Part shown: piece after piece, positions 36,576 through 45,141 of the stretch
How positions within the stretch are numbered: position 1 is the stretch's first letter
Layout of the letters: every line of letters begins with the position of its first letter
Assembly: GCF_900103535.1 (NCBI RefSeq)
Contig: NZ_FNHQ01000020.1
Span: 1 to 46,078 of the forward strand
Reading direction: 5' to 3'
DNA: 46,078 bases
Source of the DNA: Megasphaera paucivorans
Lineage (GTDB): Bacteria > Bacillota > Negativicutes > Veillonellales > Megasphaeraceae
The notes under the pieces: model-generated
The model's input: the letters and a program-made list of their open reading frames with translations, nothing else
What the model was told of the DNA's origin: nothing
The model's database searches: none
Position numbers and translations under genes: made by a program

Positions 36576-37188
36576 AGATTTACAAATTATAAAAGCTGAA
36601 TATACGGCTTCTGCCGTGCGCAGGGACCAATACCCGGAAAGTGAATTAATGGAAATCGCTTTTTTGGGTAGATCCAATGTGGGAAAATCAAGTCTTATCA
36701 ACTCTCTTTGCAATTATCGCGGATTAGCACGAGTTAGCGGTGAACCGGGAAAAACACAAACTGTAAACTTTTATACCGTGCTGCTGAGAGAGAAACAAGG
36801 AGAAGAATCAGAACGCTTCCCGTTGTTTTTTGTTGACCTTCCTGGATATGGTTTTGCTAAAACGGGAGGGGCAAATCGAAATATGTGGAGTACTTTCATT
36901 GGAGAATATGTTGAACAGTCTCCGCGATTAACTTTATTGTGCTTGCTCATGGATTTGCGACATCCCGGTCTTGCAATCGACCAAAAGGCGTATGAGTGGA
37001 TGCGCAGTCATGGCGTACCGTTGCAGATTATTGGCACGAAAGCAGATAAGCTGAAAACAGCAGAAAGAAAACGAAATTTGGCAAAACTGGATCAATTGTT
37101 TCCAGGAACTTTTCCGGCAGTTGCCTATTCCTCTTTGAAAAATGACGGTCGTGACATACTGTTAAACCGGTTTCGCAGTATGATTTAA
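36559..37188 (+). CDS. engB: Ribosome biogenesis GTPase EngB/YsxC
   Basis: This 209-aa TrmE-Era-like GTPase is needed for 50S subunit assembly. The G1 motif is [17 protein letters not shown]2 lies in [13 protein letters not shown]3 is [11 protein letters not shown] and G4 is GTKADK. The gene begins inside the end of lon, as in the lonA-ysxC arrangement of Bacillus. ATG 36559 and ATG 36562 are adjacent and both possible. Confidence 0.95.
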   Translation: MMTESKDLQIIKAEYTASAVRRDQYPESELMEIAFLGRSNVGKSSLINSLCNYRGLARVSGEPGKTQTVNFYTVLLREKQGEESERFPLFFVDLPGYGFAKTGGANRNMWSTFIGEYVEQSPRLTLLCLLMDLRHPGLAIDQKAYEWMRSHGVPLQIIGTKADKLKTAERKRNLAKLDQLFPGTFPAVAYSSLKNDGRDILLNRFRSMI

Positions 37189-37194
37189 ATAGTG

Positions 37195-37237
37195 AAAAGG
37201 TACTTGTTAGTTATTTTGAGCTGACAGGTACCTTTTT
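37195..37237 (+). terminator. Rho-independent terminator after engB
   Basis: AAAAGGTACTTGT (37195-37207) pairs with ACAGGTACCTTTT (one G-U pair) ending in TTTTT at 37237. Confidence 0.88.
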
Positions 37238-37314
37238 GCGTATGAGAAATATATTTTGATTTTTGTGATTGTGAAGTGTCGGATTAACTACCTCTATATA
37301 TTTTATATAAAATT

Positions 37315-37323
37315 TGTTATAAT
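37315..37323 (+). promoter_or_regulatory. Extended -10 promoter upstream of the thioredoxin gene
   Basis: TGTTATAAT at 37315-37323 is a perfect extended -10 (TG-n-TATAAT). No good -35 lies at the expected distance. A leader of roughly 80 nt would precede the gene. Confidence 0.45.
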
Positions 37324-37410
37324 AAACGTGATTGCCGAATATTTTGCAGTATATAACGATTTTGACAGAATTATTACGATTACTGTAGCTTCTAGGAGGG
37401 ATAAGAAAAT

Positions 37411-37734
37411 ATGTCTATTATGGCAATTGAAGATGAGGGTGATTTTCGGTTGCGTGTCATTGATCAGCCGGGAATCGTGATTGCTGATTTTTGGGCATCA
37501 TGGTGCGAACCGTGTAAACTGATCCGTTCGGAAATCAAGCGAGTGGCAGAAACGTTTGAAAATAAAATTAAAGTTGTTAAAATCGATGTGGATGCATTCC
37601 ATGGACTTGCTGAAAAATATGAAGTTATGGCAGTTCCTACCTTGGTGTTTTTTAAAGATGGCAGACCTGTTAAACGTCTTATTGGGTATGCATCACAGCA
37701 AGAAATTGAAAAATTACTGCATACACTCGAATAA
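37411..37734 (+). CDS. Thioredoxin-family protein with CEPC active site
   Basis: A 107-aa single-domain thioredoxin fold without signal peptide. ADFWASWCEPCKLI contains the redox motif C32-E-P-C35 in place of the usual CGPC. KVVKIDVDAFHGLAEKYEVMAVPTLVFFKDGRPVKRLIGYA supplies the cis-Pro loop and the C-terminal strand. It probably acts as a cytosolic disulfide reductase. The Glu in place of Gly may alter redox potential or partner choice. AGGAGG lies upstream. The gene stands alone between a terminator and a new promoter. Confidence 0.88.
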   Translation: MSIMAIEDEGDFRLRVIDQPGIVIADFWASWCEPCKLIRSEIKRVAETFENKIKVVKIDVDAFHGLAEKYEVMAVPTLVFFKDGRPVKRLIGYASQQEIEKLLHTLE

Positions 37735-37755
37735 TATGTATAAAAAGGGTAAATT

Positions 37756-37785
37756 TTGACAGTTAAAACCGAAGAATGGTATAAT
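37756..37785 (+). promoter_or_regulatory. Consensus promoter of the glycosyltransferase gene
   Basis: TTGACA (37756-37761) and TATAAT (37780-37785) match consensus fully with an 18-bp spacer. It argues against a translation start at ATG 37793, which would be at or near +1. Confidence 0.8.
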
Positions 37786-37819
37786 ACTCATAATGAATTC
37801 AATTAAGTTGGTGAAAAAG

Positions 37820-38749
37820 ATGTTATTGTCTATTGTAGTTCCTGTGTATAATGAAGAAGATAATGTAGAGAAATTTTATGAAGAAGTAATCAAAGCGATA
37901 CAGACAATAGACATGGACTACGAAATTATATTTGTTGACGATGGTTCGAAAGATGCGACCCCATTAATGTTAAGCCGTTTGACACAATTAGATGAACATG
38001 TCCGTGCGTTGATTTTAGCTCGAAATTTTGGACATCAATTGGCTATTACTTGTGGCATGGATCATGCACAAGGTGATGCAGTCATTACGATGGATGGTGA
38101 CTTACAGCATCCGCCGATGATGATTCCGGATTTAGTAAAAAAATGGCAGGAAGGATATGAAGTGGTTCAGACGATTCGCTTGGCAACAGATGATGCGAAT
38201 CTTCTTAAACGGATGACTTCGAAATGGTATTATAAGATTATTAATGCGATCTCTCAAGTCGATATCGTTCCGGGCGGATCCGATTTCAGACTGATAGATC
38301 GCAAAGTACTGGAAACCTTTATGTTGTTTCGGGAACACGATAGATTTATTCGCGGTATGATGGGGGATATTGGTTATAAAAGAACGATGATTCAGTTTGT
38401 GGCACCGCCGCGTTATGCTGGTAAATCAAAGTTTTCCCCGCGTAAGATGCTGCGGTTTGCGTTGGACGGTATAACTGCCTATTCGACTATGCCGTTAAGA
38501 GCTTCACTGTATGTTGGATTGTTGAGCGGACTACTCAGTGTTCTTTTGATTATTCACGTGTTATATTGCAAGCTGGTTGGAACGGCGGCTCCTGGATGGG
38601 CGACAACTATGATTGTTGTATCGCTGGTAGGAGGACTGCAATTAATATTTCTGGGAATTATCGGTGAGTACATCGGACGTATTTTTGAAGAGGTAAAACG
38701 GCGGCCCTTGTATTGGATACGGGCAGAACTAGGCCATCATCGCAAATAG
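37820..38749 (+). CDS. GtrB/DPM1-like polyprenyl-phosphate glycosyltransferase (GT2)
   Basis: This 309-aa protein has a GT-A catalytic domain: LSIVVPVYNEEDNVEKFYEEV, IIFVDDGSKDATP, AITMDGDLQHPP-like VITMDGDLQHPP with the metal-binding acidic motif, and DFRLIDRKVLE. Two C-terminal membrane helices follow (about residues 228-250 and 262-290). The family transfers a sugar from a nucleotide to undecaprenyl phosphate, giving a flippable donor for decoration of LPS or other surface glycans. The sugar is unknown. ATG 37820 has GGTGA upstream, and the protein then begins with MLLSIVVP. No flippase or acceptor transferase is adjacent. Confidence 0.88.
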   Translation: MLLSIVVPVYNEEDNVEKFYEEVIKAIQTIDMDYEIIFVDDGSKDATPLMLSRLTQLDEHVRALILARNFGHQLAITCGMDHAQGDAVITMDGDLQHPPMMIPDLVKKWQEGYEVVQTIRLATDDANLLKRMTSKWYYKIINAISQVDIVPGGSDFRLIDRKVLETFMLFREHDRFIRGMMGDIGYKRTMIQFVAPPRYAGKSKFSPRKMLRFALDGITAYSTMPLRASLYVGLLSGLLSVLLIIHVLYCKLVGTAAPGWATTMIVVSLVGGLQLIFLGIIGEYIGRIFEEVKRRPLYWIRAELGHHRK

Positions 38750-38769
38750 AAGACATACATAAAAGAGTA

Positions 38770-38798
38770 TTGAATCCTGACGAGATACGGGATATAAG
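38770..38798 (+). promoter_or_regulatory. Candidate promoter of the NlpC/P60 gene
   Basis: TTGAAT (38770-38775) and TATAAG (38793-38798) have a 17-bp spacer. A short CGGGA/TCCCG hairpin (38788-38807) overlaps the -10 region. Confidence 0.45.
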
Positions 38799-38826
38799 AC
38801 AGTCCCGGAGGTAGAAAGGAGCCTCT

Positions 38827-39513
38827 ATGTGGAAAAATGGTAGCAGAATTTTTTTGATAACTGTTTTATTGATGGTGGCGGCTTTTCCAGCTGGCGCCTA
38901 TTATTCAATTGGTGATAAGGGAAATGATGTAATGCTGATTCAGCAGCAGCTGACGAGAAGAGGGTATCGCGTAAGAACAAACGGTATATATACAGAAGAT
39001 ACTGCCAAAGCTGTAGCTAAATTTCAGGCAGACCGGCATATTCAAATCAGTGGCAAAGTCGGCGATTGGACGTTTTATCAAATTACTGGAAAACGAATGA
39101 AAATGATTAATGAAGATAAAATCAGTTATCAACGATTTTCTTCTGATGATATGGGGAGTCGTCTTGTTTCTATTGCCAATAAATATGTAGGAGTTCCCTA
39201 TGTATGGGGGGGGAATACACCGAAAGGCTTTGATTGTTCGGGATTTACAAAATATGTATTTTCCAATGCGGGGATTAATTTGCCGCGTATGGCCGATCAA
39301 CAGTATATGGTGGGTGCTCCTGTTTCAAGATCTGATTTGATTCCCGGGGATCTTGTGTTTTTTACAACTTATTGTCCCGGTGTGTCACATTCAGGAATCT
39401 ACGTAGGCAACGATAAATTTATTAGTGCCACATCAAGTGGCGGTATTCGTGTAGATAGTATGTCGAGCGGGTATTGGTCTTCTCGTTATGTGGGTGCTAA
39501 ACGTGTACGTTAA
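38827..39513 (+). CDS. Secreted NlpC/P60 peptidoglycan hydrolase with peptidoglycan-binding domain
   Basis: A 228-aa exported endopeptidase. A signal peptide (MWKNGSRIFLITVLLMVAAFPAGA) probably ends near residue 24. A PG_binding_1 repeat follows (IGDKGNDVMLIQQQLTRRGY ... DTAKAVAKFQADRHI). The C-terminal NlpC/P60 domain has the catalytic C137 in GFDCSGFTKYVF and H188 in GVSHSGIYVG. It would cut stem-peptide bonds in periplasmic peptidoglycan, most likely D-Glu-DAP. AAAGGAG is close to ATG 38827. It is transcribed alone, between its own candidate promoter and a terminator. Confidence 0.92.
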   Translation: MWKNGSRIFLITVLLMVAAFPAGAYYSIGDKGNDVMLIQQQLTRRGYRVRTNGIYTEDTAKAVAKFQADRHIQISGKVGDWTFYQITGKRMKMINEDKISYQRFSSDDMGSRLVSIANKYVGVPYVWGGNTPKGFDCSGFTKYVFSNAGINLPRMADQQYMVGAPVSRSDLIPGDLVFFTTYCPGVSHSGIYVGNDKFISATSSGGIRVDSMSSGYWSSRYVGAKRVR

Positions 39514-39529
39514 CAAGTAATTTGCGCAG

Positions 39530-39557
39530 ACAAGGGGGCGGATCGCCTCCTTGTTTT
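39530..39557 (+). terminator. Rho-independent terminator after the NlpC/P60 gene
   Basis: ACAAGGGGGCG (39530-39540) pairs with CGCCTCCTTGT (39544-39554, one G-U pair) around a three-base loop, followed by TTTT. Confidence 0.88.
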
Positions 39558-39608
39558 GTAGTTTTATAAAAAAATACATAAATCAGAGGGAGTATTATAT
39601 GGTAATAG

Positions 39609-39638
39609 TTGCCTTACAGGGGGTAACTAGAGTATAAT
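39609..39638 (+). promoter_or_regulatory. Promoter of alaS
   Basis: TTGCCT (39609-39614) and a perfect TATAAT (39633-39638) are 18 bp apart. The leader is only about 35 nt, and no T-box is present. Confidence 0.7.
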
Positions 39639-39677
39639 CGTTCCCATAAAGGAAGATAACAGAGGAGTGTTTACAGC

Positions 39678-42290
39678 ATGAAGTATATGACGGGAAATGA
39701 AATTCGCAGTGCGTATTTGAATTTTTTTAAAAGTAAGGAACATATGATTTTGCACAGTTTTCCATTGATACCAGAAAATGATCCGAGCTTGTTGCTTATA
39801 GGTGCCGGAATGGCTCCATTGAAACCGTATTTTACAGGTAAACTTGTTCCGCCGTCTTATCGCGTGACTACCAGTCAGAAATGCATCCGTACAGGTGATA
39901 TTGATAATGTGGGACGTACAGCTCGTCATCATACATTTTTTGAAATGCTGGGAAATTTCTCGTTTGGTGATTATTTTAAAAAAGAAGCTATTTCATGGGC
40001 TTGGGAATTTCTTACGGAAGTATTGGCTCTCGATAAGGATAAACTTTATGTTACTATCTATCCAGATGACACGGAAGCCTATGACTATTGGCATAATATG
40101 ATCGGACTTGCAGATGAACGAATTTTTAAAATGGAAGACAACTTCTGGGAAATTGGAGAAGGTCCGTGTGGTCCGGATAGTGAAATTTTTTATGATCTCG
40201 GCCCCGAACGTGGTTGTGGACAACCTACATGTACGGTTGGATGTGATTGCGATCGTTATCTTGAAATCTGGAATCTTGTTTTTACGCAGTTTGATCGTGA
40301 TGCCAAGGGAGAATATCATCCGCTGGAAAAAAAGAATATTGATACTGGGGCAGGATTGGAACGATTAGCTTCTGTGATTCAGCAAAAAGAATCAAATTTT
40401 GAAACGGATTTGATTTATCCCATTATTGAACAAGTACTTTCGATTTGTCATAAAGAGTATTCTAATCCTGATGACAAAGTGGCGCTTAAGGTTATTGCAG
40501 ATCATATTCGGGCAATTACGATAATGATTAGTGATGGTATCTTGCCATCCAACGAAGGCCGCGGGTATGTACTGCGCCGTATACTGCGCAGAGCGGTGCG
40601 GTTTGGCCGTATATTGGGAATCAATGATATTTTCTTGGCAGGATTAGTTGACACGGTTATAGATATTCTTGGTGGAGAATATCCGGAACTGATAGAACAT
40701 AAGGAATTCATCAAGAGAGTTATCGAAACGGAAGAAAAACAATTTAGCGCTACATTAGCACAAGGCTTGATGCTTTTGAAGGAAACCATGGAAGCTTCGG
40801 ACGGTGCGAAAATGCTGGCTGGAGCAGAAGTATTTAAATTATACGATACCTTTGGATTTCCTGTGGAACTGACGGAGGAAATTGCTCAGGAACATGGAAT
40901 TGCCATTGACAAAGAAGGGTTTGAAAAGGCAATGAAGGAACAGCAGGAACGTGCCAGAGCTGCCCGCCATGATGCATCTGCCAAAGTGGCAACACCTGAT
41001 ACGACACATCTGGACCAAGTGAAATTGACTAATGATAAATACGCGGTTACTGCGAAAGTTGTCATGGTAGGCAAAGAGGGTGTTGAAATAGGTGAAGCTC
41101 ATGATGGGCAGGAAGTTACCATAATTCTTGATACGAATCCGTTCCATGCGGAAGGTGGAGGGCAGCTTGGCGATACCGGTGTACTTACCAGTGCATTTGG
41201 CAAAGTCGTTGTCGAAGATGCCAAAGCATTGCCTAATGGGTTGGTATATCTGATAGCTGTTGTAGAAGAAGGTGTAGTTCATTGCGGTGATGTTATGGAT
41301 ATTGCCGTTGATACGGCTCGCAATTTAGCTATGGCTCGCAATCATACAGCGACACATTTGCTGCAGGCTGCGCTGCGCAGTGTACTGGGAGATCACGTTA
41401 ATCAGGCTGGTTCTCTAGTTACCCCGGAACATCTGCGATTTGATTTTACGCATTTTTCTCCTATTACAGCGCAGGAATTGGATAAAATTTCAACGCTGGT
41501 CAATAAAGAAATTCTTAAAGCACTTCCTGTTACGATTGAAGAAATGCCTATTGCGGCAGCTAAAGAAAAAGGAGCTATGGCACTTTTCGGTGAAAAATAC
41601 GGAGATATTGTTCGGGTTGTTACTGTAGATGATTTCAGCTGTGAACTTTGTGGAGGGTCTCATGTAACGAATACTGCTGTAATCGGTTCTCTGTGCATTT
41701 TGAGCGAATCAGGCATTGGTACGGGCCTGCGCCGTATCGAAGCTGTTACAGGGGCTGCTGCGCTTGAAAAATCGCAAGCTGATGCTAAAGAGCTGGAAAT
41801 AATAGCCGGTCTTCTTAAAGTGAAAACCGAGGCGATTCCGGAAAAATTAGAAAATCTATTGAGCCAAATGAGAGAAACCGAAAGAGAATTGCAAGATTTG
41901 AAAAAGAAAGAGGCTCTTTCTGGAGTAGATTCCATTATTGCACATAAAGAAACCATTGCTGCTGTACCTGTTGTTACAGCACAAGCTAATGTTGATTCTA
42001 TAGATGAATTGCGTGATTTGGCCGATACCATATTGGACCGACTCAGCGGCGGTGTTGTTTTACTGGGAGCCATTCATGACGATAAGATTAATTTTGTCTG
42101 TAAAGTGGCCAAAACAGATACAGCCAAAGGTCTTCATGCTGGGAAAATCATTAAAGCGGCAGCTCAAGCTGCCGGAGGTAATGGCGGAGGCCGTCCTGAT
42201 ATGGCGCAGGCCGGCGGTAAAGAACCGCAGCATATGGATGAAGCTTTAAAAGCTGGCTATATGGCCATTTACGATGTATTAGAAAAATAG
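39678..42290 (+). CDS. alaS: Alanyl-tRNA synthetase
   Basis: The full-length (870 aa) class II enzyme has a catalytic domain (FFKSKEHMILHSFPLIPENDPSLLLIGAGMAPLKPYF, TRHHTFFEMLGNFSFGDYFKKEAI). The editing domain carries zinc ligands in NHTATHLLQAALR and CELCGGSH. A C-terminal C-Ala domain ends with GGNGGGRPDMAQAGGK. The editing site should clear Ser- and Gly-tRNA-Ala. Its own promoter is upstream. It leads the conserved alaS-ireB-ruvX-DUF1292 set. Confidence 0.97.
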   Translation: MKYMTGNEIRSAYLNFFKSKEHMILHSFPLIPENDPSLLLIGAGMAPLKPYFTGKLVPPSYRVTTSQKCIRTGDIDNVGRTARHHTFFEMLGNFSFGDYFKKEAISWAWEFLTEVLALDKDKLYVTIYPDDTEAYDYWHNMIGLADERIFKMEDNFWEIGEGPCGPDSEIFYDLGPERGCGQPTCTVGCDCDRYLEIWNLVFTQFDRDAKGEYHPLEKKNIDTGAGLERLASVIQQKESNFETDLIYPIIEQVLSICHKEYSNPDDKVALKVIADHIRAITIMISDGILPSNEGRGYVLRRILRRAVRFGRILGINDIFLAGLVDTVIDILGGEYPELIEHKEFIKRVIETEEKQFSATLAQGLMLLKETMEASDGAKMLAGAEVFKLYDTFGFPVELTEEIAQEHGIAIDKEGFEKAMKEQQERARAARHDASAKVATPDTTHLDQVKLTNDKYAVTAKVVMVGKEGVEIGEAHDGQEVTIILDTNPFHAEGGGQLGDTGVLTSAFGKVVVEDAKALPNGLVYLIAVVEEGVVHCGDVMDIAVDTARNLAMARNHTATHLLQAALRSVLGDHVNQAGSLVTPEHLRFDFTHFSPITAQELDKISTLVNKEILKALPVTIEEMPIAAAKEKGAMALFGEKYGDIVRVVTVDDFSCELCGGSHVTNTAVIGSLCILSESGIGTGLRRIEAVTGAAALEKSQADAKELEIIAGLLKVKTEAIPEKLENLLSQMRETERELQDLKKKEALSGVDSIIAHKETIAAVPVVTAQANVDSIDELRDLADTILDRLSGGVVLLGAIHDDKINFVCKVAKTDTAKGLHAGKIIKAAAQAAGGNGGGRPDMAQAGGKEPQHMDEALKAGYMAIYDVLEK

Positions 42291-42317
42291 TCCAATGAGG
42301 ATAAGGAAGTGTTGACA

Positions 42318-42578
42318 ATGGCTATTAATGATGAAACGATGATTGTTAAATCCAGAGATGAAGAACAAACGGTAGCATCGATGATCTTTGAAGATGTGTA
42401 TCATTCTTTGGAAGAGAAAGGGTATAATCCAATCAATCAGATTGTGGGCTATTTGTTATCCGGAGATCCTACATATATTACGAGTCACAATAACGCTCGC
42501 AGTAATATACGCAGGATTGAACGTGATGAACTGATAGAAGAATTGGTGCGTTCTTATGTAAAACAGCATAAGTTATAG
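42318..42578 (+). CDS. ireB: IreB family regulatory phosphoprotein (DUF965)
   Basis: This 86-aa protein has the family core [40 protein letters not shown] and a C-terminal [13 protein letters not shown]. In Enterococcus faecalis IreB is a threonine phospho-substrate of the kinase IreK and a negative regulator of cephalosporin resistance. N-terminal threonines (MAINDETM) are present here. No PASTA kinase gene is in the window. ATG 42318 follows AAGGAAG; an upstream GTG at 42309 is less likely. ruvX follows within 6 bp. Confidence 0.92.
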   Translation: MAINDETMIVKSRDEEQTVASMIFEDVYHSLEEKGYNPINQIVGYLLSGDPTYITSHNNARSNIRRIERDELIEELVRSYVKQHKL

Positions 42579-42584
42579 GTGAAT

Positions 42585-43001
42585 ATGCGTATATTGGGAT
42601 TGGATGTAGGTTCTCGTACGATTGGGGTTGCGTGCAGTGATGCACTGCTGATCACAGCACAAGGGATAGAAACCATTCGGCGGGAATCGAAGGCCAAAGA
42701 TTTTGGCCGTCTGCAGGAAATTGTAAAAGAAAAAGAAGTTCATCGTATTGTTGTGGGAAAGCCACGTCATATGAATGGCGATAACAGTGTAAACATTGAT
42801 AAGATAGAACATTTTGTCGCAGAATTAAAGAAAGTGATGCCCTCTATGGAATTTGTATATTGGGATGAACGCCTTACGACGGTTATGGCACAGCGTCAAT
42901 TGATAGAGGCCCATGTACGTCGTGAAAAACGAAAACAAGTTGTAGATAAAATGGCAGCTGTTTTCATCTTACAGAATTATTTAGACGCTCAAGGAGGATA
43001 A
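42585..43001 (+). CDS. ruvX: Holliday junction resolvase-like / pre-16S rRNA nuclease RuvX (YqgF)
   Basis: This 138-aa RNase H-fold nuclease of the YqgF family is linked to processing of the 16S rRNA 5' end and to Holliday junction resolution. Family signatures are MRILGLDVGSRTIGVACSD with the first acidic residue, VVGKPRHMNG and YWDERLTTVMAQRQL. ATG 42585 gives the standard MRILGLD start; GTG 42579 two codons earlier is nearer to an ideal spacing from upstream bases but is not conserved. It sits directly between ireB and the DUF1292 gene. Confidence 0.93.
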   Translation: MRILGLDVGSRTIGVACSDALLITAQGIETIRRESKAKDFGRLQEIVKEKEVHRIVVGKPRHMNGDNSVNIDKIEHFVAELKKVMPSMEFVYWDERLTTVMAQRQLIEAHVRREKRKQVVDKMAAVFILQNYLDAQGG

Positions 43002-43002
43002 C

Positions 43003-43290
43003 ATGGCAGAAGAAATGATGGAAGAAGTTCCAGTAATCGTTATTGAAGACGAAGAAGGAAATGAAGTGTACTACCATGAAGAAACATCGTTAGAATACGA
43101 TGGCAAGAAATTCAGTATCCTCGTCCGGTATACAGAGGACGAAAATGGCGAAGAAGCTATTCCTGAAGATGCGGAAACCATTATTGCCCGTGTTGAAATG
43201 GAAGATGGTGAACCTTTGTATGTAGCTCCTACAGACGAAGAATTCGAAGCTGTTTTGCAGGAATATGAAAAAATGTTTAATGAAGAATAG
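43003..43290 (+). CDS. DUF1292 protein (YrzB-like)
   Basis: A 95-aa very acidic protein, with EEVPVIVIEDEEGNEVYYHEETSLEYDGKKFSILVR and DEEFEAVLQEYEKMFNEE. DUF1292 proteins follow ruvX in most Firmicutes. Their function is unknown, and this conserved linkage is the main identifier. AAGGAGG lies just before ATG 43003. It is the last gene of the plus-strand operon and faces the transketolase genes. Confidence 0.88.
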   Translation: MAEEMMEEVPVIVIEDEEGNEVYYHEETSLEYDGKKFSILVRYTEDENGEEAIPEDAETIIARVEMEDGEPLYVAPTDEEFEAVLQEYEKMFNEE

Positions 43291-43313
43291 ACGGTATTCT
43301 CTATTTTGTTTGT

Positions 43314-43379
43314 AACCGCCTATAAAAAAATCCCGTTGAAAACTCAACATGTTTTCAACGGGATTTTTTATAGGCGGTT
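43314..43379. terminator. Long bidirectional terminator between convergent operons
   Basis: Arms of about 29-30 bp (43314-43343 and 43351-43379) pair with a single A bulge around a 7-base loop. Each strand carries an A/T run in the stem, so it can terminate transcripts from both sides. It reaches into the stop codon of the minus-strand transketolase gene. Confidence 0.9.
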
Positions 43380-44313
43380 ATTTTCTTTTCAATACATTTA
43401 CTGCGGCATCAACAACATTCTGTATTCCTAATCCGTAATTTTCCATCAATTCACAAGGATTTCCGGATTCTCCAAACGTGTCATGTATACCGACAAGACA
43501 AACCGGAACATTGTTATGCTGGGATAATAATTCACAAATTGCACCTCCCAAACCGCCGGCTTGCTGATGTTCTTCGGCTACAACGACGGCCCCTGTTTCT
43601 GCGGCACAAGAAAGTATCGTTTCTGCATCTAATGGTTTAACTGTATGTACATTCACGACGCGGGCGGAAATTCCTTTTTTTTGTAATTGGTTGCTGGCAT
43701 TCATGCTTTGGTGGACCATTGTCCCGTTTGCAAATATTGTGACATCGCTGCCAGGACGGAACACGCATGCCTTGCCTAAAACAAAAGGAGTAGCATCGGT
43801 AGTAATGACAGGAACCGCTTCTCGGCCAAAGCGAATGTAACAGGGACCTGCGGTGTGATAGATTGCCATGGTGGCCTTGTAAGTCTCGATGGAATCACAA
43901 GGTACAACAACTGTCATGTTAGGCAGGACACGCATGATAGCGACATCTTCTAATGCCTGATGGGTAGCGCCGTCAGGTCCTACAGAAATGCCTGCATGGG
44001 CGCCGCCGAGTTTGACGTTCAGATTGTTGTAACATACTGTATTGCGGATTTGATCCCAGGCACGTCCAGATAAAAATACTCCATATGTAGATACAAAAGG
44101 AATCATGCCTGCAAGAGCCATGCCTGCAGCTGTTCCTACCATATCTTGTTCAGATATTCCCATATCTATAAAATGATTGGGAAATTGCTGTTTGATCCAA
44201 TCGGCTCGCGTTGATTTTGCAACATCCGCATCGAGAACCAATACATTCTTATCGATTTTGCATAATTCCAATAGCGCTTTGCCATATCCATCCCGCATGG
44301 GTATTTGTTCCAT
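43378..44313 (-). CDS. Transketolase, C-terminal subunit
   Basis: This 311-aa protein carries the pyrimidine-binding and C-terminal domains of transketolase. ALLELCKIDKNVLVLDADVAKSTR and MGISEQDMVGTAAGMALAG include the catalytic Glu that activates thiamine diphosphate; GGAHAGISVGPDGATHQALEDVAIMR is also recognisable. With the upstream subunit it moves two-carbon units between sugar phosphates in the pentose phosphate pathway. GGAGGTG supports ATG at 44313, which directly follows the stop of the N-terminal subunit gene. Such split transketolases are common in anaerobes and archaea. A DXS-like enzyme is less likely. Confidence 0.92.
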   Translation of the reverse strand: MEQIPMRDGYGKALLELCKIDKNVLVLDADVAKSTRADWIKQQFPNHFIDMGISEQDMVGTAAGMALAGMIPFVSTYGVFLSGRAWDQIRNTVCYNNLNVKLGGAHAGISVGPDGATHQALEDVAIMRVLPNMTVVVPCDSIETYKATMAIYHTAGPCYIRFGREAVPVITTDATPFVLGKACVFRPGSDVTIFANGTMVHQSMNASNQLQKKGISARVVNVHTVKPLDAETILSCAAETGAVVVAEEHQQAGGLGGAICELLSQHNNVPVCLVGIHDTFGESGNPCELMENYGLGIQNVVDAAVNVLKRK

Positions 44314-45141
44314 TTATTGCACCTCCAGGGATAATTCTGCCATGGCTGCGGCATATTGTTCAGCATTAGGTGCTGTACCGTGCCATTTTGCTTGATTTTC
44401 CATATATGATATACCTTTGCCCTTTGTAGTAGCGGCTAAAATAACGGTAGGAGTTCCTAAATGCGCTTCTGACTGCTTATATGCTTCATGGAGGGCAGTT
44501 ATATCGTGTCCATTCACTTTGATAACATTCCAGCCAAAACTATGCCATTTTTCATCTAAGGGTTCCATGTTTTTGATATCTTTTACAGAACCGTCAAGTT
44601 GGATGCCGTTGCAGTCAATAATGGCACATACGTTATCAAGTTTATTCTGAGCAGCAAATAAGGCAGCTTCCCAAACCTGACCTTCCTGCTGTTCACCATC
44701 ACCCATAAGGCAATATACACGTGGCGTACAATGGGTATGCTTGAAGGAAAACGCAATGCCATTGGCAATAGAAAGTCCTTGCCCGAGAGAACCGGCTGAA
44801 CAGTCAAGACAAGAAAGCTTTTTCATGTTGGGATGTCCTTGGAGCGGACTGCCAAAAGTACGAAGAGATTTAAGTTCTTTTACTGGGAAATAACCCTTTC
44901 TGGCCAATATACTATATTGCAGCGGAGCGGCGTGTCCTTTTGATAAAATGAAACGATCTCGTGTGGGATTATCGGGATTTTCTGGAAAACATCGAAAAAT
45001 ATCCGTGAAATATAAGGAAACCATAATTTCTACGGAGGATAAAGAACCACCAGGGTGTCCTGAACCGGCGGTATAAATCATCCGCACGATATCTTTTCTT
45101 ACGGTATTGCATAACTGCTGTAAATCTTTTAGTCCTGACAT
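44314..45141 (-). CDS. Transketolase, N-terminal (thiamine diphosphate-binding) subunit
   Basis: This 275-aa protein equals the N-terminal domain of full-length transketolase. MIYTAGSGHPGGSLSSVEIMV, RFILSKGHAAPLQYSILA and the ThDP/Mg2+ motif MGDGEQQEGQVWEAALFAAQNKLDN are diagnostic, and GWNVIKVNGHDI and ATTKGKGISYME follow. GAGAGGAG precedes ATG 45141. The stop is immediately followed by the start of the C-terminal subunit gene, so stoichiometric production is likely. Confidence 0.93.
   Translation of the reverse strand: MSGLKDLQQLCNTVRKDIVRMIYTAGSGHPGGSLSSVEIMVSLYFTDIFRCFPENPDNPTRDRFILSKGHAAPLQYSILARKGYFPVKELKSLRTFGSPLQGHPNMKKLSCLDCSAGSLGQGLSIANGIAFSFKHTHCTPRVYCLMGDGEQQEGQVWEAALFAAQNKLDNVCAIIDCNGIQLDGSVKDIKNMEPLDEKWHSFGWNVIKVNGHDITALHEAYKQSEAHLGTPTVILAATTKGKGISYMENQAKWHGTAPNAEQYAAAMAELSLEVQ

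Noticed and set aside
37793-37819. Upstream ATG as start of the GT2 glycosyltransferase
   Set aside because: It would sit within about 8 bp of a perfect -10 box, so the mRNA would be leaderless, and the extra residues are not part of the family. ATG 37820 has GGTGA upstream.
38750-38826. A riboswitch (for example c-di-AMP) before the NlpC/P60 gene
   Set aside because: The leader is too short, has only one small hairpin and shows no conserved riboswitch core.
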